In this document: piece after piece, positions 1 through 12,899 of the stretch
Layout of the letters: every line of letters starts with the position of its first letter
Numbering within the stretch: position 1 is the stretch's first letter
NCBI GenBank assembly: GCA_003008705.1
Contig: PDUO01000072.1
Location: 26,304-90,303, forward strand
Source of the DNA: Pezicula radicicola
Lineage: Eukaryota; Ascomycota; Leotiomycetes; Helotiales; Dermateaceae
Direction: 5' to 3'
Length of the DNA stretch: 64,000 bases
Position numbers and translations under genes: made by a program
The notes under the pieces: model-generated
Database searches by the model: none
Seen by the model: the letters and a program-made list of their open reading frames with translations, nothing else
Told to the model about the DNA's origin: nothing

Positions 1-61
1 ATATATATATATTTAAATTATAATATTTTTAAATAGTTAAATTTGTAAAGAATTAATATAG

Positions 62-763
62 TTATATTATATTATATAATATAATTATATACTATAAATA
101 CCCTATGGCTATAGTAACCTTTAGTAGTTACTAAACCCCTATAACTATATTTACTACTTTTATATATAACTCTAGTTATATTAGTTATATAACCTTAGTT
201 TCTATATTATATATTTCCTTATTAGGTATAGTATATATAAGACACTAAACTAGTTAAATTAAATAGATAGGGAAGGACAAAACTAAACTAGTAGTTTTCT
301 AGTTATAAACTAGTTTATAGTTTGGTAAGAAGGAATACTTGTTTAAGCAGGAATAGTAAGGTCTAATTAAGTAGACTAAATAAGGTAATTTATATAAACT
401 ACCTATTAGGGTAGTTTATACAACTATATACTTATAATATATATTTTATTTTATTTTATATTATTTTATTTTATTAGTGTTTTATAAGTAAAGTAAAGCC
501 TTCCTATCTTAGTAGTTTATATAAACTAGTCTATACTAAATATAATAGTCTTTATAACTAGCCTTTTATATATAGATAGCCTCTCTTTCTTAGCAGATAG
601 ATATCTTCGAATTCAAGTCTTTAGTTCTATATATTATTGCCTCTTACTTGTCTATCTAGTAACTCTGTTCGACGCTCCTCCTACTCTATATTTATAGTGT
701 ACTTTAGGCTGTGCCTACCCTACCTATCTTCCTACCCTATTTCACCCTATACTTATAGCCTAT
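62..763 (+). repeat. Left LTR (5' part) of a RIP-mutated Ty1/copia element
   Basis: Nearly the same sequence recurs at 16,083-16,783 in the same orientation. It includes the stretch around ATAAATACCCTATGGCTATAG and the CTTTAGGCTGTGCCTACCC block. The copy stops abruptly at TATAGCCTAT (754-763), and its missing 3' end is found at 12,781. The exact 5' boundary is blurred by mutation. Direct observation; the LTR call is inferred from the copia coding remnant lying between the two copies. Confidence 0.8.
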
Positions 764-1094
764 CCTGATAATTATAAATAAATAATTTTATTTAATAATT
801 TTATTTAATACTTTTATTAAATTATTCTAAATAAATAAATATAAATAAAGAGTATAAGTAAAACTAAATATTATATTTAAAATAATATTTATAAAAGAAT
901 AATAAATAAAGAAATATAAAGTATATTATTTATTAAGATTATCTTATATAATAATTAGAAACTAATATATAGAAAATACTCTAGAGATATAAGTATATAA
1001 AGTTTAAAGTTACTTATATTACTCTAAAGTAACTTCCATTAATATAATTTCTAAAATCTTATAACTAGCTTATTTATAATAGTATAAACTTAAT

Positions 1095-1395
1095 TTTCAT
1101 AATATATAGTAGTTTATAGTATAATAGTATTATAATAATAATAAATTTTAATAGGTTAATAGGTTCCTTAGATATTAAATTAATTAAATATATTTTATAA
1201 ACTATACTTAATTCTTAGGTTTAGAGAAGTTTATAAACTTCTTATTATAAATCTATTTATTATAAGCTCTATATAAGCTATAAAATTAAACTAAGACCTA
1301 TATATACTTATATTATATATAGAGACTATATAATACTAAGAATTATCTAAATAGGACTAGTAGTTCCTTAGATATTTAGGCTTAAAGTTAGACCC
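1095..1395. repeat. Dispersed repeat, copy 1 (partner at 17,240-17,525)
   Basis: About 250 bases match 17,240-17,525 in the same orientation. The match includes the TTAATTCTTAGGTTTA...GAAG core, the CTATTTATTATAAGCT block and the AAATTAAACTAAGAC...TATATATACTTATATTATATAT block. One copy lies inside the 12-kb insertion and the other outside the copia element, so it is a separate repeat family. It could be an LTR of the gypsy remnant; this is not resolved. Confidence 0.7.
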
Positions 1396-1513
1396 TATAC
1401 TAGCCTATAGCTATAAGGGGCTTTAGTATATATATATAAGCTACTAGAATCTCTTTAAAACCTCTACCCTAGCTTAAGCCTAAGAAGTTTAAGCCTAGCT
1501 TAAGCCTTAAGTT

Positions 1514-1563
1514 ATAAACCGATCGAAACCGATGTAAACCAATATAAACCAATATAAACTACT
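1514..1563. repeat. 10-bp tandem repeat, five units
   Basis: Five consecutive 10-mers follow the pattern ATAAACCGAT, CGAAACCGAT, GTAAACCAAT, ATAAACCAAT, ATAAACTACT. The period is one helical turn. The cytosines are better kept than in the surrounding RIP-bleached sequence. Confidence 0.8.
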
Positions 1564-1590
1564 AAGATCTACTAGAACCCTTTAAGCCTA

Positions 1591-1642
1591 GCTTAAACCT
1601 TATTTAAACCTTGTTTAATTCTTGTTTAACCCTTGTTTAAGC
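1591..1642. repeat. 11-bp degenerate tandem repeat
   Basis: About four to five units of TTTAAACCTTG or close variants occur in a row, just downstream of the 10-bp repeat. No function is visible. Confidence 0.6.
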
Positions 1643-4600
1643 GCCTATAGGAGGGCACCTAAGTAGTTATAATAAGATCCTTTCTAATAATATAAAAGCT
1701 TAACTAAGATAAGTTAAATATTAATCTTTATTTATATTATTAATTCTAGATAATCTAGTCTAGCTTTAGACCTAGTATAATAAGATACATATATAAATCT
1801 AAAGATTATATAGTATATAACTTCTTTTCTTTCTTTATAAGCTTATAAATAATATATTAATTATTTAATTATATAATTAATTTACTTATAAGGTACTTTA
1901 AAAATTAAGGATTAAATAAAGTATATATTCTATAAATAATAAAGTCCTTTATTATCTTTAAGAGATATAAACTAGTCTTACTCTTAGATATAAACTAATC
2001 TATAATAACTAGATTAAACTAGAGGGGTATAATAATATAGTTATTATTAACCTTATATAAGTTAAGTAAATTTATATAAGGTTAAGAGTTTTTATAATTA
2101 ACTCTTTATTTTCTATAAAGGGGATATAATCTAAAATACTAAATATACTATTTAGTATAAAGTTAGTTAATATAAATATAAAGTATAGAAAATTCTATTA
2201 TTATAATATAATACTTAAAATAATATTAGAATCTTTAATTATAGTATATTTATTAAAGGTAAGAAATTCTTATATTAGATTACTTATTAGTTTAGTCTCT
2301 ATAGCTTTAGTAAAGGTCTAGTATAGTTATTAAATATAATATATTTATAAAAGAGTTAAATTATAATAATAGTAAACTATAGATAATAGTATTAAAGTAA
2401 TAATAAATATATTTTTAAGATCCTTATTAAAAACTAGATATACTCTTATTAATATTTCTAAAATCTTATATATTCTATAATTATATAGTTCTCTTATATT
2501 ATTATAATATAAGTAAACTTTAAATTATAAAGAAAAGTATTAGATTTTCTAATACTATTAAGATATAAGTTAAAGTATAATAACTAGTAATTATAGTTAA
2601 TTAATAGATTATTCTAGTTTAACTAATATAGTTTATTTAACTAGTATAGATTATTATATATTTAAGAAGATATTATTATTATTATTAACTTATATAATAA
2701 TAGTAATAAGATAATATTTATAGACTTCTTATTAGATATTATATATAACTATTATTTTTTTAAATTTATTAAGAATCTATTAGTTTATTAGTTTATAAGA
2801 CTATAGAACTAATCTAAAAAGGGTTTTTTTTAAATAAGTATTCTTATAAAGGACTATATAGTAATTAATTATAATATCTTATATATACTATTATAATATA
2901 ACTTATAAGTTATTAAACTTTAGAATCTCTTAAATAAACTAAGAGTAAATTATTATAAATAANTTAATATTTAAAGATAATAAAGTAAGTATTATATAAT
3001 TAAATTAATTAATTACTAAAGAAGAAAAGGATAAGAGATAAACTCTTTATATATATATAGAGAAATACCCCTTTAGTGGTTTATTAATATATAACTAGTT
3101 ATATACTAGAAACCTTAATAATTAATATTCTTAAATTACCTTTATTAAATATTCCCTCCTTAAGTATTTATAATACCTTATATTTAATAATATTATATAT
3201 TCTTATAAGATTATATAAGTAATCCTTATATAAGTATAAGTAATATTATAGATTTATTAGTTTATATAATATTTCTATTAAAAAAGAAGGAGTAAGTATT
3301 ATTTAATTAATACCTTATATCCTATCTATAGACTAATACTTAAGTATTTTCTAGTACTAGTATAATAATACTAACTAAGTTATATAAGTAGTTATTATAA
3401 GTAAATACTAAGTCTCTAGTATATAAAGCTTATAAAGTTAATAGAGTTAGATTTATCTTATAAAGTATAGAAAGTATAAAGGTAAGAGTAAAAAGTATCT
3501 AGTTATATTAAGTAAGAATATAAGAATACTAAACTTTATAATAATATATATTATTTTAAATTAAATAGTAGTCTTTATATTAATCTTAAACTTATAATTT
3601 CTAATAATTAAATAGAATAGAGAGATATCTTTAATTATTTAGAATTTTTTTTAAATTCTATTAAGAGTATATAATATATAATATAGTTATTTAAAAGTTA
3701 TATAAAGTCTTATATAATAGTATTTATAATAGATAAAAGTAAATATATATAAATAGTAAATTAAGAATTCTAAGATAAGAAAGAAAGAAAAGAAAGAAAC
3801 TAAGTATAAAGAGAGGAAAGAGTAATTTATACTTATAAACCTTAGTTTACTCTATTAGTTATTCTATTCTAAAGTTATATTCCTAGAATATAGAATTATC
3901 TAACTAATTAATCTAAATAATCTAAATATAAGAATAAGACTTAATAATAGTATAAGTTATTATATTACCCCTCTCTTTTAAAAAAGCTTACCCTTAAGCT
4001 TAGATATATCTCCTTATTATAGTCTAAGTTATTATAGTTATCTATATCTTCTTTATACTTTTTTATTTATTTATAAAGTTAATAGAATAGTTTAGCTAGC
4101 TCTAAGTATATAAGGTAAAAGTCTTTAAGTAGATATAGATTATATTTTAGGTTAGATATAAAGTACTATTTAAGATCTTTATTAAATCCTATCTAGTTAA
4201 CTTTATAAAGTAAGTTTCCTTATATTTTCTTAATTATAAGAATCTCCTTAACTTCTTATTTATAGTCTCTAGTAATCTTAATATAGAGTAACTCTTCTAG
4301 GAATTATCCTAGTAGTAGGTCTATTATAGTCTTTCTAAGTTTATCTAGTAAAAAGATAAGATATACCTTTATTAACTCTAGTAAGTATAGTTAGTATAAG
4401 TAGTCTTCCTTTATTATTACTTTATAAAGACTTATTATTTAATAATCTAGCTTTTTATTTAGTCTTTATATTTTCTAGTTTCTTATAATAATCTATACTT
4501 TATCTTTAATCTTTTAGTTTACTTCTTAGTAGTACTTATTAATATTATATATTTTCTTCTCTTATACCTTCTATAGATATTCCTTTACTACCTCCTATAC

Positions 4601-4899
4601 TTAGTATATATATCTTATATACTTCTAGGCCTTCTTAATATTAAAGTATTTATAGGTTATAATAGACTCTTCTAAGTAGTTCTAGTTAAATAAGATAATA
4701 AGAGAGTATTTATTTAAAAGTTTAAAGAAGGATATTTTAAGACTTTTATAAAAGAGAGTTAACTATATATAATTAACTATTAGAATTAGTTTTAATTAGT
4801 TATTTTAATAATAGTTTATAAAAGAATATAGTCTTTAATTAATATATTAGTTTATAATCTTAGTCTAGTTATTAGTCTAAGTATAATATATAATTAAGA

Positions 4900-6995
4900 G
4901 TTTTAACTTAACTCTAAGAATTTAAATAAACTCCTTCTAGAAGTTAGAGATAAACTATAGTCTATAATTAGAAATAATACTTATAGAAGTACTCTTATAT
5001 TAATAAATATAATAGATATATAATTAAGTTATATCTTTAATAATAATTATTTTAAAATAAGGAATTAAGATAGTATTTTTATTAAACTTATTAATAATTA
5101 TAAAGAAGTTATTATATCTATATTAGTTCTTAGAGAATAACTTAAAATCTAGTACTATATATTACTAGAGTTAGTCTAGTCTAGTATTAGGAAAGTATAT
5201 AAGTAACTAGAGGTCTTATTATTAAAGCTAAATTAGATAGAGTACTATAGTAGTTAATTACTAGACTAATCTCTACTAACTAGAACTAATTATAAAGATA
5301 AACTATAAGGTTATACTCTTACTTCTATATATAACTTATCTTTAATCTAGAACTAAGCTAAGCTATATAGTATTAGATAATAGTTTATATAACTATTATA
5401 CTTATCTCTAAGAGTAATAATATATCTATATATATAGTAGTTCTAAATATACCTTTCTATATTAGTATATAATCCTTTCTAGTAATACTAGTTTATTATT
5501 AAGTAGATAGTCTTATTTTATCTAAGATATATTATTAAAACTTATATATATACCTTCTAGATTAATCTTATATAAAGTATATTCTTATTAAGGATAATTA
5601 AATATCTATACTAGAAGATAAGTTTATTCTTAGTACTTAAGTCTTAATTACCTTAGATAACTCTTTATTATTATTTACTTAAGAAAGAACTATTTTAATT
5701 TACTATAAGAAGTTTATTAATAAGGTCTAAAGGAATATTAGAGTCTAGAGAGACTATATTAAAAGATATAAGGGACTTTAGATCCTTAAGGATATAGAGG
5801 TTAAGTTATTTAAGGGAGAGGAAGGTTTATATCTAGTTTTAGTACTTAGTAAACTCTTATAATCTAATATCTTATTCTCTTTAGATTAAGATATTAACCT
5901 TTTTATTTTATTTTCTAAAATAATAGATAATAATAAAGAAAAATATAAAAAGGAGTTTAATCTAGTATATCTAGTAAGTATTTAATTATTTAATAATTAT
6001 AAAGTATTTAAAAGTCTTATAATTAATAAATACTTTAATCTAGTTTAGACTTTTAATTAACTCTACTCTTTATTAAATAAAGAAGTAAACTATAGTTAAT
6101 ATCTCCTTATTATATATCTAGTAGTTTAGCTTAGTAAAGACTATAATTTTAGAGAAGTAAGTAACTAGATACTAGTCTCTATTAGTTAACTTTTAAAAGA
6201 ATACTCTAGCTACTACTCTATTAGAGATATTTATTTCTATTATAGATTCTAAGTTAAAGTAGTAATACTTTAGTAAAGGAGTATAAATAAGTTAGTATTA
6301 AAGTTCTTAAAATAATATCTTATAGTTTTTATTAAAGTTAAATAATATATCTTTTATAATTAGTTATATTATAGACTTTACTATTAGATTATAGTCCTTA
6401 ATAAACTAGTAGTAAAAGTTATAAAACTCTAGAAAGAACTATATATCTTTAATAAATTAAAGATATTCTTAGTTATTAATTATAATAATCTTCTTAGAGT
6501 TAATTTAAATCTTATTAATATCTATAATATATCTAAAGTACTTAGTTTATATAATATAGAATTTATATTTCTTAAGGTTAACTTAGAGACTAGTCTCTTA
6601 AAGTCTTCTAAGGATTTTCTTAATATATACTTTATACTCTATCTTATTATCTAAGTAAATAAAGATATTATCTAGATAAATAATATAAAAGTTATTAAAG
6701 AAATTAAAAAGAGTATTATTTATATACTATTAATAATAAACTAAGTTATTAATTAATCTAAAGAGTAAAACCTTATATTTAAATACTTTATATTAAGTCT
6801 AAAAGATAGTTAAATTTTTTAAATTAAAGTATATCTAAATATAATAAAATATCTATTAAATATTAAACTTAATAAAGATTTTAATTTTAATAATTTAGTT
6901 TAAAGTCTTATTAATTAAGAGTATTATTATTATTATTATTCCTTTTAATATTCTATATAAGTTAAAAACTATAGTAGAATAGTTAAAGAGGTTTC
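4900..6995 (-). mobile_element. Ty3/gypsy pol remnant (RT and RNase H), RIP-mutated
   Basis: Read on the minus strand, about 6,800-6,640 gives a reverse transcriptase core. A KYKVLLFRLINN-like stretch matches the family's YEYxVMPFGLxNAP, followed by YINNTLF and then IIYLDNIFIY, the YLDD box with its second Asp changed to Asn. Near 6,270-6,170 a YFNLESIIEINIS-like stretch resembles the start of gypsy RNase H (usually E-T-D-A-S). Frames are broken by many TAG/TAA codons. No gag or complete LTR pair was found, and the edges are approximate. RT type is clear; the rest is inference. Confidence 0.65.
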
Positions 6996-7089
6996 CCTCT
7001 TCTAACTATACTATAGTAAATATAGGATAGTAAGGTTAATATATATTAAGAGATATTATAGATTAGATCTAAAGTTAAAATAAATAAAA

Positions 7090-10000
7090 AAGATACTATA
7101 TAATAGTTATATATCCTCTTTATTCTCTCTTTTCTACTTCTTTTCTCTATTATTACTAAAGGTATTTATTTTCTCTTCTATTTTATTTATATCTTCTTCT
7201 TATATCCTAGCTTTATACTAAGGCCTAGTTCTAATTTTTATTTCTTTAAGAAAGTCTAAAGTAGCTTTTATCCCTAGGGTTATATATAGGAGGAGAGGAA
7301 GGGTAAGCTTATTCCCTCTTAGAGATTTTCTAACTTTCTTCCTTTAGTCCTTAAGTTTTCTATAGCTTAGTAGAAGATATTTAGAGGATTCCTTCTAACT
7401 ATATATATATAGAGATAAGTCTAATTTCTAGATCTTATAAAGATATATTTTAAAATATCTATACTTAAATTTTAGTCTAAAGAGTATATATATTAGTTCT
7501 CTCTTAGTTCTTAGAGGTATTTTAATTTTAGATCTTATCTTTTATATAAATTTTCTATTATATATATCTAGGTTCTTATAGAGTTTTATTAAATATTCCT
7601 AGAGTATAGTATTCTATTCTAGAGTTTAAATTTATTTTACTCTAAGACTAAATATAATAAAACTTATTTCTTCTAAGTCTAGAGACTCTATAACTCTCTA
7701 CTTAACTAGAGTATTTACTTATTTATTCCCTTCTATACTAGTATATCCTAGGACCTAGTTTAGTAATATTTCCCCTCTTACTCTATTTATAACTTTTATT
7801 ACTTTTATTACTCTGATCTAGTAGAATTATCCTAGATTATCTAAAGAGGTCTTAAGTTTATAAAGATCTACTTAATTATCTAAGAAGATTTTAAAATATA
7901 TCCCCTAGGTTATAGTTCTACTTATAAGTTTAATAGCTCTTATAATCCCTTCTAGTTCTCTATTATAAACTAGTTAGTTTTTTCCTAGGTTATAAATAAT
8001 TTAAAGAGTAGTTTTCTAACTTCCCTAGCTTAGATCCTTACTAATTAAACCTACCCCTATACTAGTTCTACTAGGGATCAAGGAAGTATCTATATATATT
8101 ATTATTAACTTAGTATCTACTAGTTCTCTTATNCTTAGNTTATATTAGATAGTTTCTTCTTCTTTTATAACCTTNGAAATATTAACTTAAAATAGTATAT
8201 CCCTTCTCTAGAGGGGGAAATTAAAGTATACTATTAGCTCTAGAGAGTAAGTCTCTAATTATTCTTTAAATAGAGAGAAGATCTAGTCTATCTAGATAGG
8301 TTTAGTTTAGATCAAGGTCCTCTTTCCTTTATCTAGGTTTAACTAGAAGTTAAGGAGGGTTTCTTAGGATTTCTAGTTCTATATATTAACTAGGTAGGAG
8401 GGTACTAGTTTTTAGAGTTAGAAAGTATACTAATAGATATTAGAGTTTAGTCTTATATTAAATAGAGAGAGGGTAACTTCTATTTCTATAGAGATAATTA
8501 AAGTAGTCTTAAAAGTATTTAAGATCTTCCTTAATCTAAGGTTTTAAAGAGTTTAAAAAGGTTTTAAAAGAGAGGTCTAGTTTCTTTACTAGATAATTAA
8601 TCTATAGTCTATTATACTTATTATATATACCTAGTAAAGTTAGTATATAATAAATAGAGAAAGTCTATTCTTAGTATTAACTAGTCTTTCTATCCTTTAG
8701 AAAATTAACTTAGTCTAGGATATTCTTATTAAGATATACTTCTTAAAGTTAAAGGTTAGGTTAAACTATATTTCTAGCTAATAGATAGTTTCCTTTAGTT
8801 AGAGGATTTTACTATTAGATAGTATAAGTATAGTTTCTTAAGTCTTTTTCTTTAAGGAGAAGTAGATAAGTTTTATCTTTATTAAATTAAATTAAATAAT
8901 ATTTCTATCTTCTAGTTAATAGATTTTCTTTATTTCTCTTTTAAAAATCTATATATTTTTCTTTATACTAGAGGATAATACTATAATTAAGATATTATCT
9001 ATATAAGAGATAAATTTTATTAGACTAATAGAGAAAAGGTTTCTAATATAGATAAGAAAGAGGATAGATAAGATTAAGCTTTCTTATAAAATTCTTATAT
9101 TAATTTCTTAGAACTCTTTAGTTTAATTATTAAAGGAGAGTCTAAGAAGTTTATTACTTATAAATAAATATACTTATAATATAAGACTAGTAGAGAGATA
9201 TAGTTATTTAAAGGTATTTAAAAACTTATTCTTTATTATATAGTTAAAAACCTCTTTAATATCTAGAAAGAAGGAAGATATAATTAATCTATATCTCTTA
9301 TTTTATTTAACTTTATTAGTAAGAAGGAGAGCTATATTAATAGTTAACTTCTTAAACTTTCCTTTAATTTATAAGAGGTAGAGGAGATTAGTTATCTTAG
9401 TTAAGAAACTAAGTCTCTAGATTAGTATTCTTTTATTAACCTTTCTAAGATAGTTTAAAAAGGTAATAACTCTATATACTTTTAGTATAGTATAGTCTAG
9501 TTTATCTAGCTTCTTTAAGATAGTCTTTATAGTTTACTTCTAGTATTAGAGATAGTAACTATAGTATAGGAGAATAATATAAAGTAGATAGAAAGTTTAA
9601 AGGATACTTTTATAAGCTTAGAGGATAATATCCTAGGTAATCCTATCTAGACTTAGTATCTTTTCTTTAATCTTAGTAGAGTAAGTATTTTTTAGTTTAA
9701 TAATAGATAGTAAGGGTTATTTCTAACTCCTTAAGGATTAATAATTATTCTAGGAAGGTTTATCTAACTAGAGGGGAGGAGGGAAGAGGATCTATCTTAG
9801 AGTTAAATATTTTCTATAGAAGGAGATTTCTAATATTATATAAGACTAAATACTTAGGATCCTTTTTATCTTACTATCCTTTATATATATTATTATCTTA
9901 AAAATACTCCTTAAATCTTCTTTTTCTAAGAACTAATTCTAGTATTTTTATTTTACTCTTTTAATCTTTAGGAAGTAAGTATTTTTAGTTTAGAGATAGT

Positions 10001-12780
10001 CTATTTTTAATTATAAGTTAGTATTTAAGTAATATCTTTATCTAAGAATTATTTTCTATCTTAGTTCTTTAAGTTCCTTAGATTACTATAGTTTAGCTCT
10101 AGTTCTCTAGTTTATTTTTAGAATATTAGACTTTATTACCTTAGTAATTATATAGGTAAACTTAGAGGCTACTATATCTAAAAGAGTATTTTCTCTAATT
10201 ATAAAAAGGTTAAGAAGAGTCTTATTATCTTAGGACCTAAGGTTCTTGAATAACTAGAAGTTTAGAGTTATATAACTAGTAATATTTTCCTTAAGGGAAT
10301 AGAAGAACCCTTTCTAGTTTACTTTTTATATATTAAATAAGTATTATTAGACTAGATTATTAATAAAGGGTAAAGAGATTCTTTATAAATTAAAGAGTAT
10401 ATCTAAATAATCTAACCCTAGGTCTAGGAGAGTCTACTAGTCTTATATATAAGGAGTAAGGGAGAGGGATAAAAAGGTAAGGTCTAAGATACTTAGTCTT
10501 TCTAGGTTTAGTTAAAAGAAAGTATCTATACTAGGTATATTATAGAGGGAGAGATTATTACCCTCTATCTACTAGATAAATAGATCTACTTCTAGAGATT
10601 AGATATTAAAGAGGTTCTACTATAGATAGTAGGTATTAAAGTCTCCTAGAAGAAGGGAGAGTAGATAAAGTAATAGTTAAGTAAAGAGGAGCTTCTTAAG
10701 AGTTTTCTCCTAGGATCTACCTTAGTCTTTTTTATTATAGAGATTTAAAATATATATATTATAAGATCCTTCTTTAACCTTAAGTATTTAGAGGTTTAAG
10801 TCTTAAAGAGATAAAGATATAAGATTAACTTAAACCTATAGAACCCTTTATATATAGATAAGGGTTTAGAGCTAATATTAAAGGTATCTTAGAAGGATTT
10901 AAATAAAGTTTAAGTATAAGATAGATCTAGTATTTTAGAAGTCTTAGTTATTTCCTTTTAGAATAAGCTATAGTTCTTAAATTAGTATAATATCTATATT
11001 TAGTTCTATTATTATTTAGAGTATACTTTTAATAGTTATTATACTTCTATTTAGATTTACTTAGAGGATTTTCAAGGAGTAGTTAATTATAGAAGGGTAT
11101 TTAAGTATACTTTTTATTTAATAATATTATAAACTTTATATTCTTTATTATTTAAAATATAAAGACTTTTATAATTTATATATTTTAGGATTAAATAGAT
11201 ATATCAAGCTCTCTTAGTTTTATAAATTAAGTATAAGTATTATTATATTAAATAATTATCTCTATAGAGTTTATATAAGTATACTCTTCTATAGTAGTTA
11301 AGTAGATAGTTAAATCCTTAGTATCTTTAGTATTATATACTTAGGGTAGTAGAGTATAGTTTCTCTACTTGGATACTTATTCTAGTAATATAGAGATAGT
11401 ATTAGATAGCCCTTTCTACTTCTATTTCTATAGTAAAGGTAATTACTATAGAACTAGTAGTTTAGATAAGTCTCTTCTCTTAATTAATAAACTAATAAAG
11501 GTTTTCTATTAACTTAAAGTCTTTATTAAAGATAGTAATTTCCTCTTTAATTAAGGATATCCTTTCTAGTATATTAAAGTTATAGATTAGGATTTTATAG
11601 ATAACTATTTTAAACTAGGGTTTATCTAGGTAAACTTTTATATATAGGATTAAATAGTATTATATAAAGGTCTTTTCTAGAAGGAACTTTATTAAAAAGA
11701 GGGGGGTTATAATAAGGATTATATTATTATTATAGGATTTTAAAATAGAGACTATAACTAGATCTTTAATCTCTTTTTCTATAAAGGTTTTATTAAGTAA
11801 GTTCTATATATAGAGAGGGCTAAAGGGGGATTATTATATTTTAGGGGATAAGGCTAGAATAAGTCTATTAAGTACCTTCTATCTTTCCTTTGGTTTATAA
11901 ATAAGTTTCTTTGAGACTATAGTCTATTCCTAGGTTTAGAGAGGTAAAGCTAGGTTAGTAGTAGTAGTAGTAGTATATATAGATATAGTATTAGGTTAGG
12001 AGGGTTTAGGGTTTAGAGATATTATTATTAGTCTTAGTAGTTAGNCTCTTATAAGGTCTTNGGCTTTATTTTAAATTTATCTTATAGTATTTTCAAGGTT
12101 AGTTATTTATAAGGTAATAATATTAGAGATAGAGTAAAGGTATCCTTTCTTAGTATATTCCCTAAAGATCTTTAGGAGGTCAAGGATTTTTAACTATTCT
12201 TCTTATATATAGGTAAGGGTACTAGCCTTAATAATAAGGTCTCTAGCTTTAAATATAGTAAGTTAGGTAAGGGATTATTCTATAATAGTAGGGAGGTATT
12301 TAGTTTAGATAAAGATCCTTCTATTCTTAGATAAGCTTCTAAAAGATATATCCTAAGTAATTCTTTTCCTAATTTAGGATCTAAGGTAGTAGGGGGTAAT
12401 AGAAAGGGAAAAATTTTCTTAGGAAAAGGGGTTGTTCTAAATAGGGTTACTTAATAGAGAGAGGATTCTTATAGGTTGGTAGTAATCTTATTATTAGGGA
12501 AGGTTTAGCTAAGGTAGGGTTGGCGAAGGATACTAGCTCGGGGGAGCTTATTAGGCTCTAGGCCCTATATTTACAGGAGGCCTTGGGGGGGAGCTAGGGA
12601 AGAATAGGCTAGAAAGGCCTTGATCTATCTAGGGGGCTATTTCGAGTAGTACACCTCCTACCTTGGGGCGGGTGAGGGCTATAGATCTAGTGTAGGGCGA
12701 TGTATCTATTCTAGCTCCTATTTAGAAGTCTTTGTTCCTTTATATAGTACTGAAGTTTATTGTTATTAGTGACCTATATC
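7090..12780 (-). mobile_element. LINE (Tad1-type) remnant: endonuclease, RT and RNase H
   Basis: On the minus strand, about 10,650-10,620 encodes LLGDFNTYYL, the endonuclease GDFNxHH signature. About 9,020-8,985 encodes FISYIDNILIIV, the RT FxxYxDD box with Asp changed to Asn. About 7,960-7,850 encodes an RNase H stretch (ELEGIIRAIKLI...FLDN) of the kind found after RT in Tad-clade LINEs. The order endonuclease-RT-RNase H is correct for ORF2. The 5' end near 12,780 is markedly richer in GC (12,420-12,760), suggesting less RIP in the presumed 5' UTR/ORF1 part. All frames carry many stops. The junction with the gypsy remnant near 7.0-7.1 kb is uncertain. Confidence 0.7.
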
Positions 12781-12799
12781 TATAGCCTATAACCTAATA
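12781..12799 (+). repeat. Detached 3' end of the left copia LTR
   Basis: TATAGCCTATAACCTAATA matches the end of the right LTR (TATAGCCTGTAACCTAATA, 16,765-16,783). It follows the 12-kb insertion. An ancestral LTR end in ...CA changed to ...TA by RIP would explain the TA end. Confidence 0.6.
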
Positions 12800-12899
12800 A
12801 TATATATAGCTTGATTTTTATTAGAGGCTTAATATAAGGCCTATATATAGTACTATAATATATATATAGTCTATATATACTATATAAAATTATATACCT

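Larger units (their letters stand above)
764..12780. mobile_element. 12.0-kb insertion that splits the left copia LTR
   Basis: TATAGCCTAT occurs at 754-763 and again at 12,781-12,790. Joining the sequences outside these copies rebuilds the LTR end seen at 16,765-16,783. The segment between is therefore an insertion with a 10-bp target-site duplication. It carries LINE and Ty3/gypsy remnants, both on the minus strand. A variable-length duplication suits a LINE as the primary insert, with the gypsy piece nested in it or next to it; that order is inference. Scattered single Ns occur at about 2,963, 8,133, 8,139, 8,175, 12,045 and 12,061. Confidence 0.7.
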
